DNA of 64,000 nucleotides from Alteromonadaceae bacterium Bs31 (GCA_900177435.1 FXAI01000004.1:396821-460820); one strand, 5' to 3'. Shown: positions 20,448 through 29,925, numbered from the stretch's first letter. The notes: generated from the letters alone by a model not told the origin. Numbers and translations: made by a program.

Positions 20448-21677
20448 ATGAAAACACCCTTTCCCGTTTTTATTGGTCTACGCTATTCCAGCGCTCGCAG
20501 GGGAGACCAGCTGGTTTCTTTTTTATCGGGTATTTCAATTACCGGCCTTGTGGTAGGCGTTGCTTTATTGGTTGTTGTGCTTTCGGTTATGAATGGTTTC
20601 GACCGGGAGTTAAGAGAAAAAATATTGTCACTTGTGCCGCAGGCGGCTATTAAACACAGGCAGGGTATTGAGGATTGGCAATCCCTGACGTCCACCTTAA
20701 AAGAGGACCCGCGAATTGTTGCCGCAGCGCCTTTTGTTCAGCAAATGGCATTGGTGAGTTTCAATAAAAAAACCGAAGCCGTTGTGTTATATGGTATTGA
20801 CCCGCAACAGGAAAAAGCCGTTTCTGAAATTACTCGCTATGTGGACGAAGCACGTTTGGCCGAACTGGAAGCGGTACCATCGATATTATTGGGTGCAGCA
20901 GTTGCGCGAAAAATTGGCGTGACGGAAAAAGATCGCTTGCTAGTGGTTGTTCCCAACGCTAATGCCAGCATTGCACCGGAAATCCAATATTTACAAGTGC
21001 TTGGAATTATTCAGTCCAACACGGAGCTTGATAATTCTCTGGCCTTAACGTCACTCGCGTTAGCCGCACAACTTTCTGGTTCACCTGATGAAATCTCTGG
21101 CATTAGGCTGAAACTAAACGACTTATTTGACGCGCCCGACGTGGTTTATGACAACCTTGTGAAGCTGGGCCCCGGTTATACCGGGAGTAATTGGACACGC
21201 ACCCACGGTAATATTTATCACGCCATTCAAATGTCGAAAAATCTGGTGGGGCTGCTGATGTCCCTGATCGTCGGAATTGCAGCATTTAATGTCGTGTCTA
21301 CCCTGGTGATGGTGGTGGTGGATAAGCAGGGTGATATTGCAATTTTGCGCACCTTGGGTGCTGGCACCAAAAGCATCCTGGCTATATTTATTGTGCAAGG
21401 CAGCTTGATTGGATTATTTGGTACCTTGATGGGAATCGCTGTGGGCTGTTTGCTGGCGCTGGGTGTACAGGATTTTGTGCAGATTCTAGAGAGTTTACTT
21501 AACTACCAGTTTTTGAAGTCGGATGTTTATCCCTTAACGTATCTTCCCACCGAAATACGCATGTCAGACTTGGTGCGCGTTTTCCTTACTTCCTTTTCAT
21601 TGTGCTTTTTAGCGACTTTATTTCCAGCCTGGAAAGCCAGTCGTTTTCAGCCTGCTGATGCACTGCGTTATGAGTAA
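20448..21677 (+). CDS. lolE: Lipoprotein-releasing ABC transporter permease LolE
   Basis: Second membrane subunit of LolCDE, 409 residues, with the same topology as LolC: an N-terminal helix after LRYSSARRGDQLVSFLSGIS, the [13 protein letters not shown] motif, a periplasmic domain and three C-terminal helices ending in WKASRFQPADALRYE. Being the third gene of the set it is called LolE. The two permeases are paralogues and naming by position is the main support. The last 10 bases overlap the convergent DUF2062 gene. Confidence 0.93.
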   Translation: MKTPFPVFIGLRYSSARRGDQLVSFLSGISITGLVVGVALLVVVLSVMNGFDRELREKILSLVPQAAIKHRQGIEDWQSLTSTLKEDPRIVAAAPFVQQMALVSFNKKTEAVVLYGIDPQQEKAVSEITRYVDEARLAELEAVPSILLGAAVARKIGVTEKDRLLVVVPNANASIAPEIQYLQVLGIIQSNTELDNSLALTSLALAAQLSGSPDEISGIRLKLNDLFDAPDVVYDNLVKLGPGYTGSNWTRTHGNIYHAIQMSKNLVGLLMSLIVGIAAFNVVSTLVMVVVDKQGDIAILRTLGAGTKSILAIFIVQGSLIGLFGTLMGIAVGCLLALGVQDFVQILESLLNYQFLKSDVYPLTYLPTEIRMSDLVRVFLTSFSLCFLATLFPAWKASRFQPADALRYE

Positions 21678-22192
21678 GGTTCTATTCGCTTTTTCCGCTC
21701 TTGCCAGCGTTGCACTACATGCCAGCGCCAGGCCCACTGTATGATAATGTAACCCAAGCAGCCAAAAAACAGGCTGGCGATAAAACTGCCGAGTACCAGC
21801 GGTTGCCAGATGACCAGAAATTCAGAGGCAAACCACTGCCAGGACATCTCAAACTCAAATGCTCTGGGGTGCAGTTGTAATAAACGGGCACCAAGCTTAT
21901 ATGTTGCAAAGTAGATAACCGGAAAGGTGAGCGGATTGCTTATCCACACCAGTGCAACAGAAATGGGTAAGTTGCAACGAAATAGCAGGGCGCCGAATGC
22001 GGCAATTGGAATCTGCCCTAGAGTGGGCATAAAAGCGACAAACAGCCCCACGAAAAAAGCCACAGAGACTGAGTGCCGATTCAAGTGGAATAGGTTTGGG
22101 TCATGCAGCAATTTGCCTAAAAACTTTAGCCGCTGACTTGTTCGGACCTTGGCGTGATCAGGGATCCAGCGTTTTAGTATCTTACGAGGCAT
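21668..22192 (-). CDS. DUF2062 membrane protein
   Basis: A 174-residue inner-membrane protein with the DUF2062 core: FFVGLFVAFMPTLGQIPIAAFGALLFRCNLPISVALVWISNPLTFP (about residues 46-92), with two or three membrane segments and a basic, tryptophan-rich end. In Pseudomonas the equivalent gene also sits between lolE and comEC. The function is not established. The gene converges on lolE with a 10-base overlap and its upstream region carries a 14-bp repeat tract. Confidence 0.88.
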   Translation of the reverse strand: MPRKILKRWIPDHAKVRTSQRLKFLGKLLHDPNLFHLNRHSVSVAFFVGLFVAFMPTLGQIPIAAFGALLFRCNLPISVALVWISNPLTFPVIYFATYKLGARLLQLHPRAFEFEMSWQWFASEFLVIWQPLVLGSFIASLFFGCLGYIIIQWAWRWHVVQRWQERKKRIEPYS

Positions 22193-22492
22193 AATTTATC
22201 GAACATAGTCTAGAGGGCATGGTTTACAGAGCATGGTTCAAAGGACATAGTTTACCGGGCATGGTTCACTGGGCATGGTTCACTGGGTTCAGCTAATTGG
22301 GCCCTGAAAAGTTTTAGGTCACAAAACATTCATATTTCTGCAATCACAGCTGCAGTGCGTGCACTCCAGAAGGTAATATGTGCAGCATAGTCCGCCACTA
22401 AACGGCGCGACATTATGCCCATTGAGCCTGGAGTTTGCCATAACAATAGCCAAAATGATGTGTATTAAAAGGAAAGGATTCCAAAAAAAATA
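22193..22492. other. Divergent intergenic region DUF2062 / comEC
   Basis: A 300-base gap that holds six degenerate 14-bp repeats in its left third. The rest contains no open frame or strong promoter pair that I can recognise. AAGGAAAGG at about 22469-22479 precedes the comEC start by an unusually long spacing of about 14 bases. Confidence 0.5.
22204..22287. repeat. 14-bp degenerate tandem repeat, 6 copies
   Basis: Units start at 22204, 22218, 22232, 22246, 22260 and 22274. The last two are identical (CATGGTTCACTGGG) and the others differ at two to six positions (CATAGTCTAGAGGG, CATGGTTTACAGAG and so on). Identity falls from right to left, as in an array that grew from the comEC side. It begins 12 bases upstream of the DUF2062 start codon. 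Confidence 0.92.
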
Positions 22493-24844
22493 ATGTTACG
22501 TTTAGCTGCTTTCTTTAGCTTCGCTCTTGCTGCAGGCCTGCCAGCAATTCTCGCCGTGACTAGAGAGGAACTTTCCTTGTTGGCCGGCGTAAGCGCCGCT
22601 ATTGCAGTGCTCTTGTTAAGCATTTTGTTTGTGCTAAAAAAAACCTGTTTTCGAGTTCCCACTGTTCTGATTGTATCTGCATTAAGTGGCCTTGCACTTA
22701 ATGGGTATCAAATCTCCCAAATTTCCAGTGAGCAATTACCCTTGGCACTAGCGGGAAAGGATTTAAGGCTAGACATAGAAGTTGCCAGTTTGGTGCAGTA
22801 CCACAGTATTTCCTCGAAAAGAGTCAGTGCCAGTTTTTATGCCATTGTAGTAGAAGGAGCCACTTCCACCGCAAGTCAGGAGACTGAGGGTCACGCGGTC
22901 CGCCGGGGCCAGAAGATCAGGTTGAACTGGTATCAGCCACCGCGCAAAGATCTGCTCAAGCCAGGCAGCCAATGGGCGCTGACTGTTCGTTTAAAACAGC
23001 CTCGCGGTACGGCCAACCCCGGTGGCTTTGACTATCAGGCCTGGTTATTGGCCCAGGGGGTGATCGCTACTGGGTATGTACGTGACAAAGAGGGCTATGA
23101 GAAAACGGGGCAAAAAATCCACGGTTTGGATTCTGCGAGGAACGGGTTGTCACAGTCTTTGTTTGCGACGGCTCCCTCTCATGCTTTGCTCAAAGCGCTG
23201 CTGATAGGCGATAAGTCAGACATCTCTCAGGGCCAATGGCAAGTATTGCAGAAAACCGGCACCATTCACTTGATGGCCATTTCAGGCTTGCATATCGGCC
23301 TTATCGCCACCCTTGGCTTTTTCCTCGGGCGATTGGTGGCGCGCTTGCTCAGCCTTTACTGTCAGCGAGGTCTGTTGTGGATAGGTCCCGCGCTTGCCAT
23401 CGCTTTTGCCGGCATCTATGCCGGTTTGGCAGGCTTTGCCATTCCTACCCAGCGCGCCTTGATTATGGTGGTGTTGTTTAGCCTGGCGATAATGCAGGGG
23501 CGCCGCTTGAATTACTGGCATGTATTTCTATGGGCGCTTTGCCTGGTGCTAATTGCAGACCCCTTTGCGCCGCTGTCTTCGGGCTTCTGGCTCAGCTTCG
23601 CGGCTGTTGCCATTCTGGTGTTTTGTTTTTCACATAGAAGGGCCCGGCCCTCGGCGCTTGGTGGCATGTTAAAAGCCCAGCTATTTTTACTGCTGGGTTT
23701 GGCTGTGCCCTTATCGCTGCTTGGCTTACCCATAGCGGGCATTGCACCCTTAGCTAATCTGGTGGCAGTGCCTGTGGTGTCATTTGCCATTGTGCCCATG
23801 CTGCTTTTGGCGGCATCTATCAGCGCGGTATCAGATACGCTGGGAGTAGCACTTGTCTCGTATGCTGGCAGCCTATTTGATTATTTATGGTGGGTTTTAG
23901 ATTGGTTAGCGGCATTGGATTTGCGCTGGAGGGTACTTCCTGCAAAATCCTGGCTGATGGCTACGATCGCCAGTATTGGCGCGGTATTGCTGCTCTCGCC
24001 CGCGGGCTTGCGCGCCCGCTTGCCAGGTATTGCCTTACTGCTGCTCTTTGTGTTTCCTCAGCATAAGGGTATGGAGGCTCGTGTAACTGTGCTTGATGTG
24101 CAGCAGGGCCTGGCAGTGACGGTGCGCAGTCAGGATAAAACCTTGGTATACGATGTTGGCTCTCGCTTCGGCGATTTTGATATGGGCAGCCGTGTGCTAG
24201 CGCCCTTCCTGTTGGGGGAGGGGGTTGATGAGCTGGAGCTGGTGGTTGTTAGCCATGGGGATAATGACCATGCCGGCGGGTTTAAGGGCCTGGTGGAGCT
24301 TGTGCCAGCCAGAGCAGTTATTAGCGGTGAACCCGAGCGCATAGGGACGGGGCTTGAAGCGTGTAAAGCAGGGCAAGCTTGGCGTTTGGGGGAGTTTACG
24401 GTCTCTGTACTTTGGCCGGAGAGTGCTCTGAGCAGCGGCGAGAAAGCTAATAACCTGTCCTGCGTCGTGCTACTGCAAAGTAAAACGACCAGTATTCTTT
24501 TAATGGGTGATGTTGAAAAAACGGTAGAGCGCCGCTTGCTGCAGGCCGGCTTGCCCAAGGATATTGATATATTGCTGGTACCGCACCATGGCAGTAAAAC
24601 TTCGTCTTCAGTGGCATTAATTGAGCATCTCAAGCCCGCATACGCTGTATTCAGCGCAGGCTATAAAAACCGCTACCGGCACCCCAATGAGCAAGTGTTA
24701 CTTCGCTATGAGCGGCAAGGCAGCGAAATTCTGCGGACGGATCTGCACGGGGCAATTGATTTCTCTTGGGATAAAAATGGCGAACTACAGGTCACAAAAG
24801 AGCGTATTAGTCGCCCCCGGCCCTGGTACAACGCTGCCAACTGA
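22493..24844 (+). CDS. comEC: DNA internalization channel protein ComEC/Rec2
   Basis: Polytopic inner-membrane protein thought to pass single-stranded DNA into the cytoplasm during natural transformation. The 783-residue length is normal. In order: N-terminal hydrophobic segments and the DUF4131 region (to about 220), the Competence membrane domain with HLMAISGLHIGLIATLG, and a C-terminal metallo-beta-lactamase domain with V-V-S-H-G-D-N-D-H-A-G-G and LLVPHHGSKTSSS. All three domains are intact. exbB follows after 67 bases. Confidence 0.95.
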   Translation: MLRLAAFFSFALAAGLPAILAVTREELSLLAGVSAAIAVLLLSILFVLKKTCFRVPTVLIVSALSGLALNGYQISQISSEQLPLALAGKDLRLDIEVASLVQYHSISSKRVSASFYAIVVEGATSTASQETEGHAVRRGQKIRLNWYQPPRKDLLKPGSQWALTVRLKQPRGTANPGGFDYQAWLLAQGVIATGYVRDKEGYEKTGQKIHGLDSARNGLSQSLFATAPSHALLKALLIGDKSDISQGQWQVLQKTGTIHLMAISGLHIGLIATLGFFLGRLVARLLSLYCQRGLLWIGPALAIAFAGIYAGLAGFAIPTQRALIMVVLFSLAIMQGRRLNYWHVFLWALCLVLIADPFAPLSSGFWLSFAAVAILVFCFSHRRARPSALGGMLKAQLFLLLGLAVPLSLLGLPIAGIAPLANLVAVPVVSFAIVPMLLLAASISAVSDTLGVALVSYAGSLFDYLWWVLDWLAALDLRWRVLPAKSWLMATIASIGAVLLLSPAGLRARLPGIALLLLFVFPQHKGMEARVTVLDVQQGLAVTVRSQDKTLVYDVGSRFGDFDMGSRVLAPFLLGEGVDELELVVVSHGDNDHAGGFKGLVELVPARAVISGEPERIGTGLEACKAGQAWRLGEFTVSVLWPESALSSGEKANNLSCVVLLQSKTTSILLMGDVEKTVERRLLQAGLPKDIDILLVPHHGSKTSSSVALIEHLKPAYAVFSAGYKNRYRHPNEQVLLRYERQGSEILRTDLHGAIDFSWDKNGELQVTKERISRPRPWYNAAN

Positions 24845-24911
24845 GACGTCATATCGGGTATCATAGCGCGCAATAAAAAATAACTGTACAAATATCAAAC
24901 AGGAGCAAGTA

Positions 24912-25538
24912 GTGTTCGAAATTCTCTCCTCGGGTGGCTGGTTAATGTTTCCAATCATCCTTTGTAGTATTGCTGTTATTGCCATCAGTATTGAGCGTTA
25001 CTGGACGCTTAACCCAGGCAAAATTGCACCCCGTCATCAATTGGGGCAGTTGTGGAGCTGGATTCAGCAAAATCAGCTGGATAGCGAAAAGCTCAAGGAG
25101 CTTCGCCGCTCATCCAGCTTAGGCAGAATATTGGCTGCAGGCTTAAGTAATTCTCGCCACGGGCGGGACGTTATGAAGGACAGTATCGAAGAAGCCGCCA
25201 GCCAGGTGGTTCACGAACTGGAACGTTACCTGGGGGCACTGGGCACTATTGCTGCGATTGCTCCTCTGCTGGGGCTGCTAGGAACGGTCATCGGTATGAT
25301 AAAGGTATTTACCGCCCTGAACCTCGAAGGTGCAGGGAATGCAGCGGTTTTAGCCGGGGGTATTTCCGAAGCTCTAATCACCACTGCGGCAGGTTTGTGT
25401 GTTGCCATACCCGCAATGATCGCTCACCGTTTTTACGTGCGTAGGGTGGACACTTTAGTGGTTACCATGGAACAGGAAGCCGTAAAACTGGTTGATGCCT
25501 TGCACAGTGATCGTCGTGTAGACCTTAAAGTAGCTTAA
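24912..25538 (+). CDS. exbB: MotA/TolQ/ExbB proton channel family protein
   Basis: Inner-membrane component of a proton-driven energiser, with ExbD from the next gene. The 208 residues contain three hydrophobic segments: near the N-terminus (WLMFPIILCSIAVIAISIERYW), the conserved GTIAAIAPLLGLLGTVIGMIKVF block, and ALITTAAGLCVAIPAMIAH. The start is GTG with AGGAG six bases upstream. No TonB gene is adjacent. In Pseudomonas relatives this pair sits between comEC and lpxK, as here, so it may serve an envelope role rather than iron uptake. Confidence 0.9.
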   Translation: MFEILSSGGWLMFPIILCSIAVIAISIERYWTLNPGKIAPRHQLGQLWSWIQQNQLDSEKLKELRRSSSLGRILAAGLSNSRHGRDVMKDSIEEAASQVVHELERYLGALGTIAAIAPLLGLLGTVIGMIKVFTALNLEGAGNAAVLAGGISEALITTAAGLCVAIPAMIAHRFYVRRVDTLVVTMEQEAVKLVDALHSDRRVDLKVA

Positions 25539-25552
25539 TCGAGGCTTGGCAA

Positions 25553-25996
25553 ATGCAATTTAAACGTCAGGTTAAGGCTGAAGAAAGTATCAATCTAACA
25601 CCGCTGATTGATGTGGTGTTTTTGCTGCTCATCTTTTTTATGGTCTCTACTACCTTCACCAAAGAAACACACTTAAAAATAGATTTACCCGAGGCTGTGG
25701 GAGACCTGCAACCCAGTGTTGTGGAACAAATCGAAGTTGTCGTTGATGCTCAAGGTGGTTTTTCAGTAAATGGGCGTGCGTTGGTTAATAAGCAATTAGC
25801 AACTTTACGCAGCGGGATTGTCGAAGTGGCCGGTGAAGACACATCGATTCCCTTTATTATTACTGGTGACCAGAATACACCGTATCAGGTAATAATTTCC
25901 GTCATGGATTTGGCTGGGCAGATGGGTTACGCCAATCTCAGCTTAACAACGCAGACACCGCGCACTGAAACAGCAGATACTGGCAGTGGCCAATAG
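25553..25996 (+). CDS. exbD: ExbD/TolR family biopolymer transport protein
   Basis: Partner of the preceding ExbB-like channel. The 147-residue protein has the typical short cytoplasmic start, INLTPLIDVVFLLLIFFMVSTTF with the essential membrane aspartate (D in PLIDVV), and a periplasmic domain. It begins 14 bases after exbB. Its 3' end comes within 28 bases of the preferred lpxK start, or overlaps it if a GTG start is used. Confidence 0.93.
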   Translation: MQFKRQVKAEESINLTPLIDVVFLLLIFFMVSTTFTKETHLKIDLPEAVGDLQPSVVEQIEVVVDAQGGFSVNGRALVNKQLATLRSGIVEVAGEDTSIPFIITGDQNTPYQVIISVMDLAGQMGYANLSLTTQTPRTETADTGSGQ

Positions 25997-26024
25997 ACAG
26001 CAGCTTATCGGCAAGCAAACCGAG

Positions 26025-27032
26025 ATGCATCACTCCCAAAAATCGTCTTTTGTATTATTTATCGAAAAGCGCTGGTACAGCAGCCCCGGCGTGTTGTGGC
26101 TGTTACTGCCGCTGGAGTGGCTTTTCCGTGTATTAGCTTCTCTCCGTAAAGCGATATTAATGACTAAGCGAGAAGAGCTTTCTTTACCCCTTGTCATCGT
26201 GGGTAATATCGCAGTTGGTGGCACAGGTAAAACACCGGTGCTAATAGCGCTAGCAAAGTATATTCAAGGCTTGGGGCATAAGCCCGGTGTGATTTCCCGT
26301 GGTTATGGTCGAGTAAGTGGAGAGACTCTCATGGTGGGCCCCCAGAGCGATAGCAAGCTGGTGGGGGATGAGCCTCTGGAAATCTTCCGCAGTACTGGAG
26401 TGCCGGTTTGTGTAGCCAAAAAGCGTATAGATGCCGTTCGTTACCTGGCTGAAAACAGCGAGTGTAATGTGATCCTGGCCGATGATGGCTTGCAGCACTA
26501 TGCCTTAAAGCGTGATTTGGAATTCGTAGTACTGGATGAAAAGCAGCCTTTTGGTAATGGTCATTGTTTTCCCCTTGGGCCCTTGAGAGAAGCGCCTTCC
26601 CGTTTGAAGACGGTCGATATAGTGCTGCAAAAAAACAGCAAGGCAGAAAGCATTTACTCTTTTGTTATCGAGCCCACCCATTTTGAAAACGTAAAAACGG
26701 GTGAGATAAAAAATCTGGATTTCTTCAATACACAAGCGCACCTTTATGCTCTAGCGGGTATTGGTAGACCGGAAAAGTTTTTCTCTACGCTTCTCTCGGT
26801 TCTAGACCACAAAAACATTAGTTTTTACAGCTTTGCTGATCACTACAATTTTACACCCGCTGATTTCTCCTTTGCGGGTAACAATGTGCTTATTATGACG
26901 GCTAAAGACGCAGTAAAGTGTAAGGCCTTTGCTCAGGATAATTGGTGGAGCCTGCATGTGAGGGCTGTTTTCCCCCCCGTTCTTGAAAACGAAATTAACA
27001 AAAAAATAGCCTTTCTTGGACAGATACAATGA
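26025..27032 (+). CDS. lpxK: Tetraacyldisaccharide 4'-kinase LpxK
   Basis: Phosphorylates the 4' position of the lipid A disaccharide, giving lipid IV-A, at the inner membrane. The protein has an N-terminal membrane-associated segment ([18 protein letters not shown]), a P-loop [13 protein letters not shown] near residues 56-68, and [10 protein letters not shown]. With the ATG at 26025 it is 335 residues, close to E. coli LpxK. A GTG at 25986 inside exbD is an alternative start. The stop overlaps kdsB by 4 bases. The small Trm112-like gene often found between lpxK and kdsB is absent. Confidence 0.94.
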   Translation: MHHSQKSSFVLFIEKRWYSSPGVLWLLLPLEWLFRVLASLRKAILMTKREELSLPLVIVGNIAVGGTGKTPVLIALAKYIQGLGHKPGVISRGYGRVSGETLMVGPQSDSKLVGDEPLEIFRSTGVPVCVAKKRIDAVRYLAENSECNVILADDGLQHYALKRDLEFVVLDEKQPFGNGHCFPLGPLREAPSRLKTVDIVLQKNSKAESIYSFVIEPTHFENVKTGEIKNLDFFNTQAHLYALAGIGRPEKFFSTLLSVLDHKNISFYSFADHYNFTPADFSFAGNNVLIMTAKDAVKCKAFAQDNWWSLHVRAVFPPVLENEINKKIAFLGQIQ

Positions 27033-27793
27033 AATTTACGGTAGTTATTCCCGCAAGATACGCCTCTCAACGCTTGCCGGGTAAACCTCTGGTTGAGATA
27101 TCGGGCAAAAGCATGATTGAGCGTGTCTACGCCTGCGCCAAAAACAGTGCTGCTGAAAAGGTTGTAGTGGCTACCGATGATCAGCGTGTGTACGACGCGG
27201 TGGGTGCTTTCGGCGGTGAGGTTTGCATGACCTCCAGCGAGCATCAGTCCGGCACTGATCGCCTGCAGGAGGTTGCCGAGAGCTACCAATTGGCTGAAGA
27301 TGCCATTGTGGTTAATGTGCAGGGAGACGAGCCCCTGTTGCCGGCAGCGGTAATCAACCAGGTTGCGGGCAATCTAGCCCAGCATTCTGACGCGAGTGCA
27401 GCCACCTTGTGTGAACCCATCACCGATTTAGCAACGGCGATGGATCCTAATGCTGTAAAAGTTGTGTGCGATGTACGACAATACGCGCTCTACTTTTCTC
27501 GGGCGGCGATTCCTTGGGACAGAGATAACTACAATGTCCCCACCAACAAGGGTGATCCAATAAGGGTGAGTTCGGCCTGCAGGCGTCATATCGGCATCTA
27601 TGCTTATCGAGTAGGTCTGTTAAACAGTTTTGTTCGCTGGCCTGTTGCACCCCTGGAAAACATCGAAAAACTGGAGCAGCTGCGTATACTGGCCAATGGC
27701 TTGAAAATACACGTTGCCGACGCTTGTGAGATGGTTCCCGGGGGAGTGGATACCCAAGAGGATCTTGATCGTGTCCGCCTGTATTATTCGTGA
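27029..27793 (+). CDS. kdsB: 3-deoxy-manno-octulosonate cytidylyltransferase KdsB
   Basis: Activates Kdo as CMP-Kdo for lipopolysaccharide inner-core synthesis. The 254-residue length and the motifs [17 protein letters not shown] at the N-terminus, [18 protein letters not shown] and HIGIYAYR are diagnostic. ATGA overlap with lpxK implies translational coupling. Confidence 0.97.
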   Translation: MKFTVVIPARYASQRLPGKPLVEISGKSMIERVYACAKNSAAEKVVVATDDQRVYDAVGAFGGEVCMTSSEHQSGTDRLQEVAESYQLAEDAIVVNVQGDEPLLPAAVINQVAGNLAQHSDASAATLCEPITDLATAMDPNAVKVVCDVRQYALYFSRAAIPWDRDNYNVPTNKGDPIRVSSACRRHIGIYAYRVGLLNSFVRWPVAPLENIEKLEQLRILANGLKIHVADACEMVPGGVDTQEDLDRVRLYYS

Positions 27794-27801
27794 TTGTTGA
27801 T

Positions 27802-28278
27802 ATGAAACCTGTCAAAGTTCTTTTTGTCTGCCTCGGTAATATTTGCCGTTCTCCCACTGCGCATGGCATTTTTCGCTCGTTTGTTCGCGAGCAGGGCTTA
27901 CATGCGGAAATTTTGGTTGATTCTGCAGGTACTTCTGGCTGGCACATAGGTTCCCCTCCTGATCAGCGTTCTGCGGCTGCGGCGGCGAAACGAGGCTACG
28001 ACCTCTCTGATTTGCGTGGCAGGCAGGTAGGCGCCAGCGATTTTCTTGAGTACGACTATATTTTAGCTATGGATAGCAATAATTTAAGTGCCTTGAAAGC
28101 AATGAAACCCTCCTACTACGAGGGCACACTCTCTTTATTCCTTGATTTTGCTGAAAACAACGACGTACGTGACGTGCCCGATCCCTATTACGGCGGCGTA
28201 AAAGGCTTTGACAAAGTACTTGACCTCGTTGAAGACGGCTGTGCGGGCTTACTGGCGCATATCAGGCAGAATCGCTAA
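27802..28278 (+). CDS. Low-molecular-weight protein-tyrosine phosphatase
   Basis: Cytoplasmic phosphatase with the CX5R loop at C10-LGNI-C15-R16-S and the general acid in VPDPYYGG near residue 120. The ATG at 27802 gives 158 residues. A GTG at 27790 overlapping kdsB would add four. It is wedged between kdsB and murB, as in Pseudomonas. A role in polysaccharide or cell-wall control is often proposed for such genes but nothing here shows the substrate. The stop overlaps the murB start by one base. Confidence 0.93.
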   Translation: MKPVKVLFVCLGNICRSPTAHGIFRSFVREQGLHAEILVDSAGTSGWHIGSPPDQRSAAAAAKRGYDLSDLRGRQVGASDFLEYDYILAMDSNNLSALKAMKPSYYEGTLSLFLDFAENNDVRDVPDPYYGGVKGFDKVLDLVEDGCAGLLAHIRQNR

Positions 28279-29297
28279 TGAAGTTGCTCAAGCGGGTAAA
28301 CCTTCAGCCACTCAACACCATGGCGGTTCCCTCTGTGGCAGAGCATTTCGTGCGAGCAGGTTCACTGGATGAAGTAAAGGAAGCTTTGCTGTGGGCAAAG
28401 AATAATGTTCAGCCCTTACATATTCTTGGCGGTGGCAGTAATTGTTTGCTTCCCGAGAATATATCTGGCCTTGTGCTGCAGCCAATACTTCGCGGTGTAA
28501 AACTACTGGAAAGTAACGAGCGCCACTATTTGGTCAAAGTGGCGGCGGGAGAGAACTGGAACCGTTTTGTTCATCACTGCTTGTCGAAAGGTTATTTTGG
28601 CCTTGAGAACCTCGCTTTAATTCCCGGTTTGGTTGGAGCGGCTCCCATACAAAATATTGGTGCCTACGGGGTAGAGCTGTGTGACCTTTTTCATAGTCTG
28701 GAAGCCTTGGAAATATCCACTGGCACTTTACGTCGTTTTGAAAAAGACGAGTGTGAATTTGCCTATCGCCATAGCGTATTTAAAGGTCGCTTAAGCAAAC
28801 AATTTATTATTACTTCAGTCACATTTCGCTTGTTCAAACACCCAGAGCTCAATGTTACTTACCCCGCTTTGCGCGCGGCATTGGCTGGTATTCCTCGCAA
28901 AGCCATTAGCCCGCAAATAGTCGCGCATACGGTTATGGAAATTCGCCGCTCCAAGCTTCCATCTCCGGAGTTACTCCCCAATGTGGGTAGCTTTTTTAAG
29001 AACCCTGTGGTGGATATGGAAACCATTGAACATATGGAACAGCTTTATCCGGACCTGGTTTCTTACGAGGTAGACGCAAACCACAAAAAAATTCCCGCCG
29101 GTTGGCTTATCGAAAAAGCGGGCTGGAAGGGGCGCGAGGAGTTTAATGTAAAGGTACACGATCAGCAGGCGCTGGTGATTGTCAACCCGAACAAAATGCC
29201 GGTAACGAAGGTGCTGCGCCTTGCTAAAGCTATTCAGGCCAACATTAAAGCCCGTTTTGGTATCGACTTAGAGCAGGAGCCACAGTTGTTGCTGTGA
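28278..29297 (+). CDS. murB: UDP-N-acetylenolpyruvoylglucosamine reductase MurB
   Basis: FAD enzyme that reduces UDP-GlcNAc-enolpyruvate to UDP-MurNAc in peptidoglycan synthesis. The 339-residue length fits the E. coli-type enzyme. Motifs: NTMAVPS, ILGGGSNCLLPE, GLENLALIPGLVGAAPIQNIGAYGVE (FAD domain) and PNVGSFFKNPVV carrying the catalytic serine. Last gene of the lol-to-murB run. Confidence 0.97.
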   Translation: MKLLKRVNLQPLNTMAVPSVAEHFVRAGSLDEVKEALLWAKNNVQPLHILGGGSNCLLPENISGLVLQPILRGVKLLESNERHYLVKVAAGENWNRFVHHCLSKGYFGLENLALIPGLVGAAPIQNIGAYGVELCDLFHSLEALEISTGTLRRFEKDECEFAYRHSVFKGRLSKQFIITSVTFRLFKHPELNVTYPALRAALAGIPRKAISPQIVAHTVMEIRRSKLPSPELLPNVGSFFKNPVVDMETIEHMEQLYPDLVSYEVDANHKKIPAGWLIEKAGWKGREEFNVKVHDQQALVIVNPNKMPVTKVLRLAKAIQANIKARFGIDLEQEPQLLL

Positions 29298-29322
29298 GTG
29301 GCGGGTTAGTTTAATTCGACAC

Positions 29323-29340
29323 CACCGTTCAGTAACGGTG
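29323..29340. terminator. Short hairpin between murB and convergent gene
   Basis: CACCGTT-CAGT-AACGGTG forms a 7-bp stem in the 43-base gap between the murB stop and the stop of the convergent CheZ-like gene. No U tract follows in either direction, so termination is only a guess. Confidence 0.3.
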
Positions 29341-29925
29341 TTAGAACAGTTCAATTTCATCGTTGTCGATATCTTTATTGTTACCTTTTTCTGTATCGAA
29401 GTGATGTCGGTAGATATCCAGTGCTTCGTTTACGCTTCCCCCGCGCATAATAAATTCAAACATTATGCGCTCGGCTTCCATTGTGTAGCTGCCTTTAATC
29501 TTTTCCTGCAATTTTTTCCATTCGTCCGGGCTAAACATACGCTCTTCTGTTTGCATTAGGCTGGAGACTTTTTCCAAGCTGCGCGCGACATGATCCAGGC
29601 GTTGGCAAACACGGTCGTAAAACTGAAATGCCTGGATTGATGCGTTGATGTTGCTCTGCATTTCCGCAGCGGTTTCTGCCAGGTCCTGCTTAAAGCTGTC
29701 CAGCTCTTGCGGCAGCGTTAGCTGTTGCACCTGTCGGCTTACATCTCCGGTGTGCGTTGCCAAAGTGGTAAACGAATGAGTGAGGGTATCTACCGATTTG
29801 TTGGAATCGTTCATGGTGGCTTCTATCTGACAAACAGCCAGGTAGAGCATGTTGACGGTTTCTCGAATATGAGACCAGCTTGTGGGGTCGGGTGCGCTGG
29901 AAGCTTCGTTGGCCGCTTCGCTCAT
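29341..29925 (-). CDS. CheZ-like orphan protein (putative response-regulator phosphatase)
   Basis: A 194-residue, mostly helical protein. Residues 20-125 read as long amphipathic helices. Within FQFYDRVCQRLDHV the spacing D104-x-x-x-Q108 equals the catalytic D-x-x-x-Q of CheZ, and the C-terminus ends in an acidic linker and DNDEIELF, comparable to the C-terminal CheY-binding peptide of CheZ. The surrounding sequence is not close enough to call CheZ outright and no chemotaxis genes are nearby. AGGACGAG precedes the ATG. Alternative: an unrelated helical-bundle protein. Confidence 0.6.
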   Translation of the reverse strand: MSEAANEASSAPDPTSWSHIRETVNMLYLAVCQIEATMNDSNKSVDTLTHSFTTLATHTGDVSRQVQQLTLPQELDSFKQDLAETAAEMQSNINASIQAFQFYDRVCQRLDHVARSLEKVSSLMQTEERMFSPDEWKKLQEKIKGSYTMEAERIMFEFIMRGGSVNEALDIYRHHFDTEKGNNKDIDNDEIELF

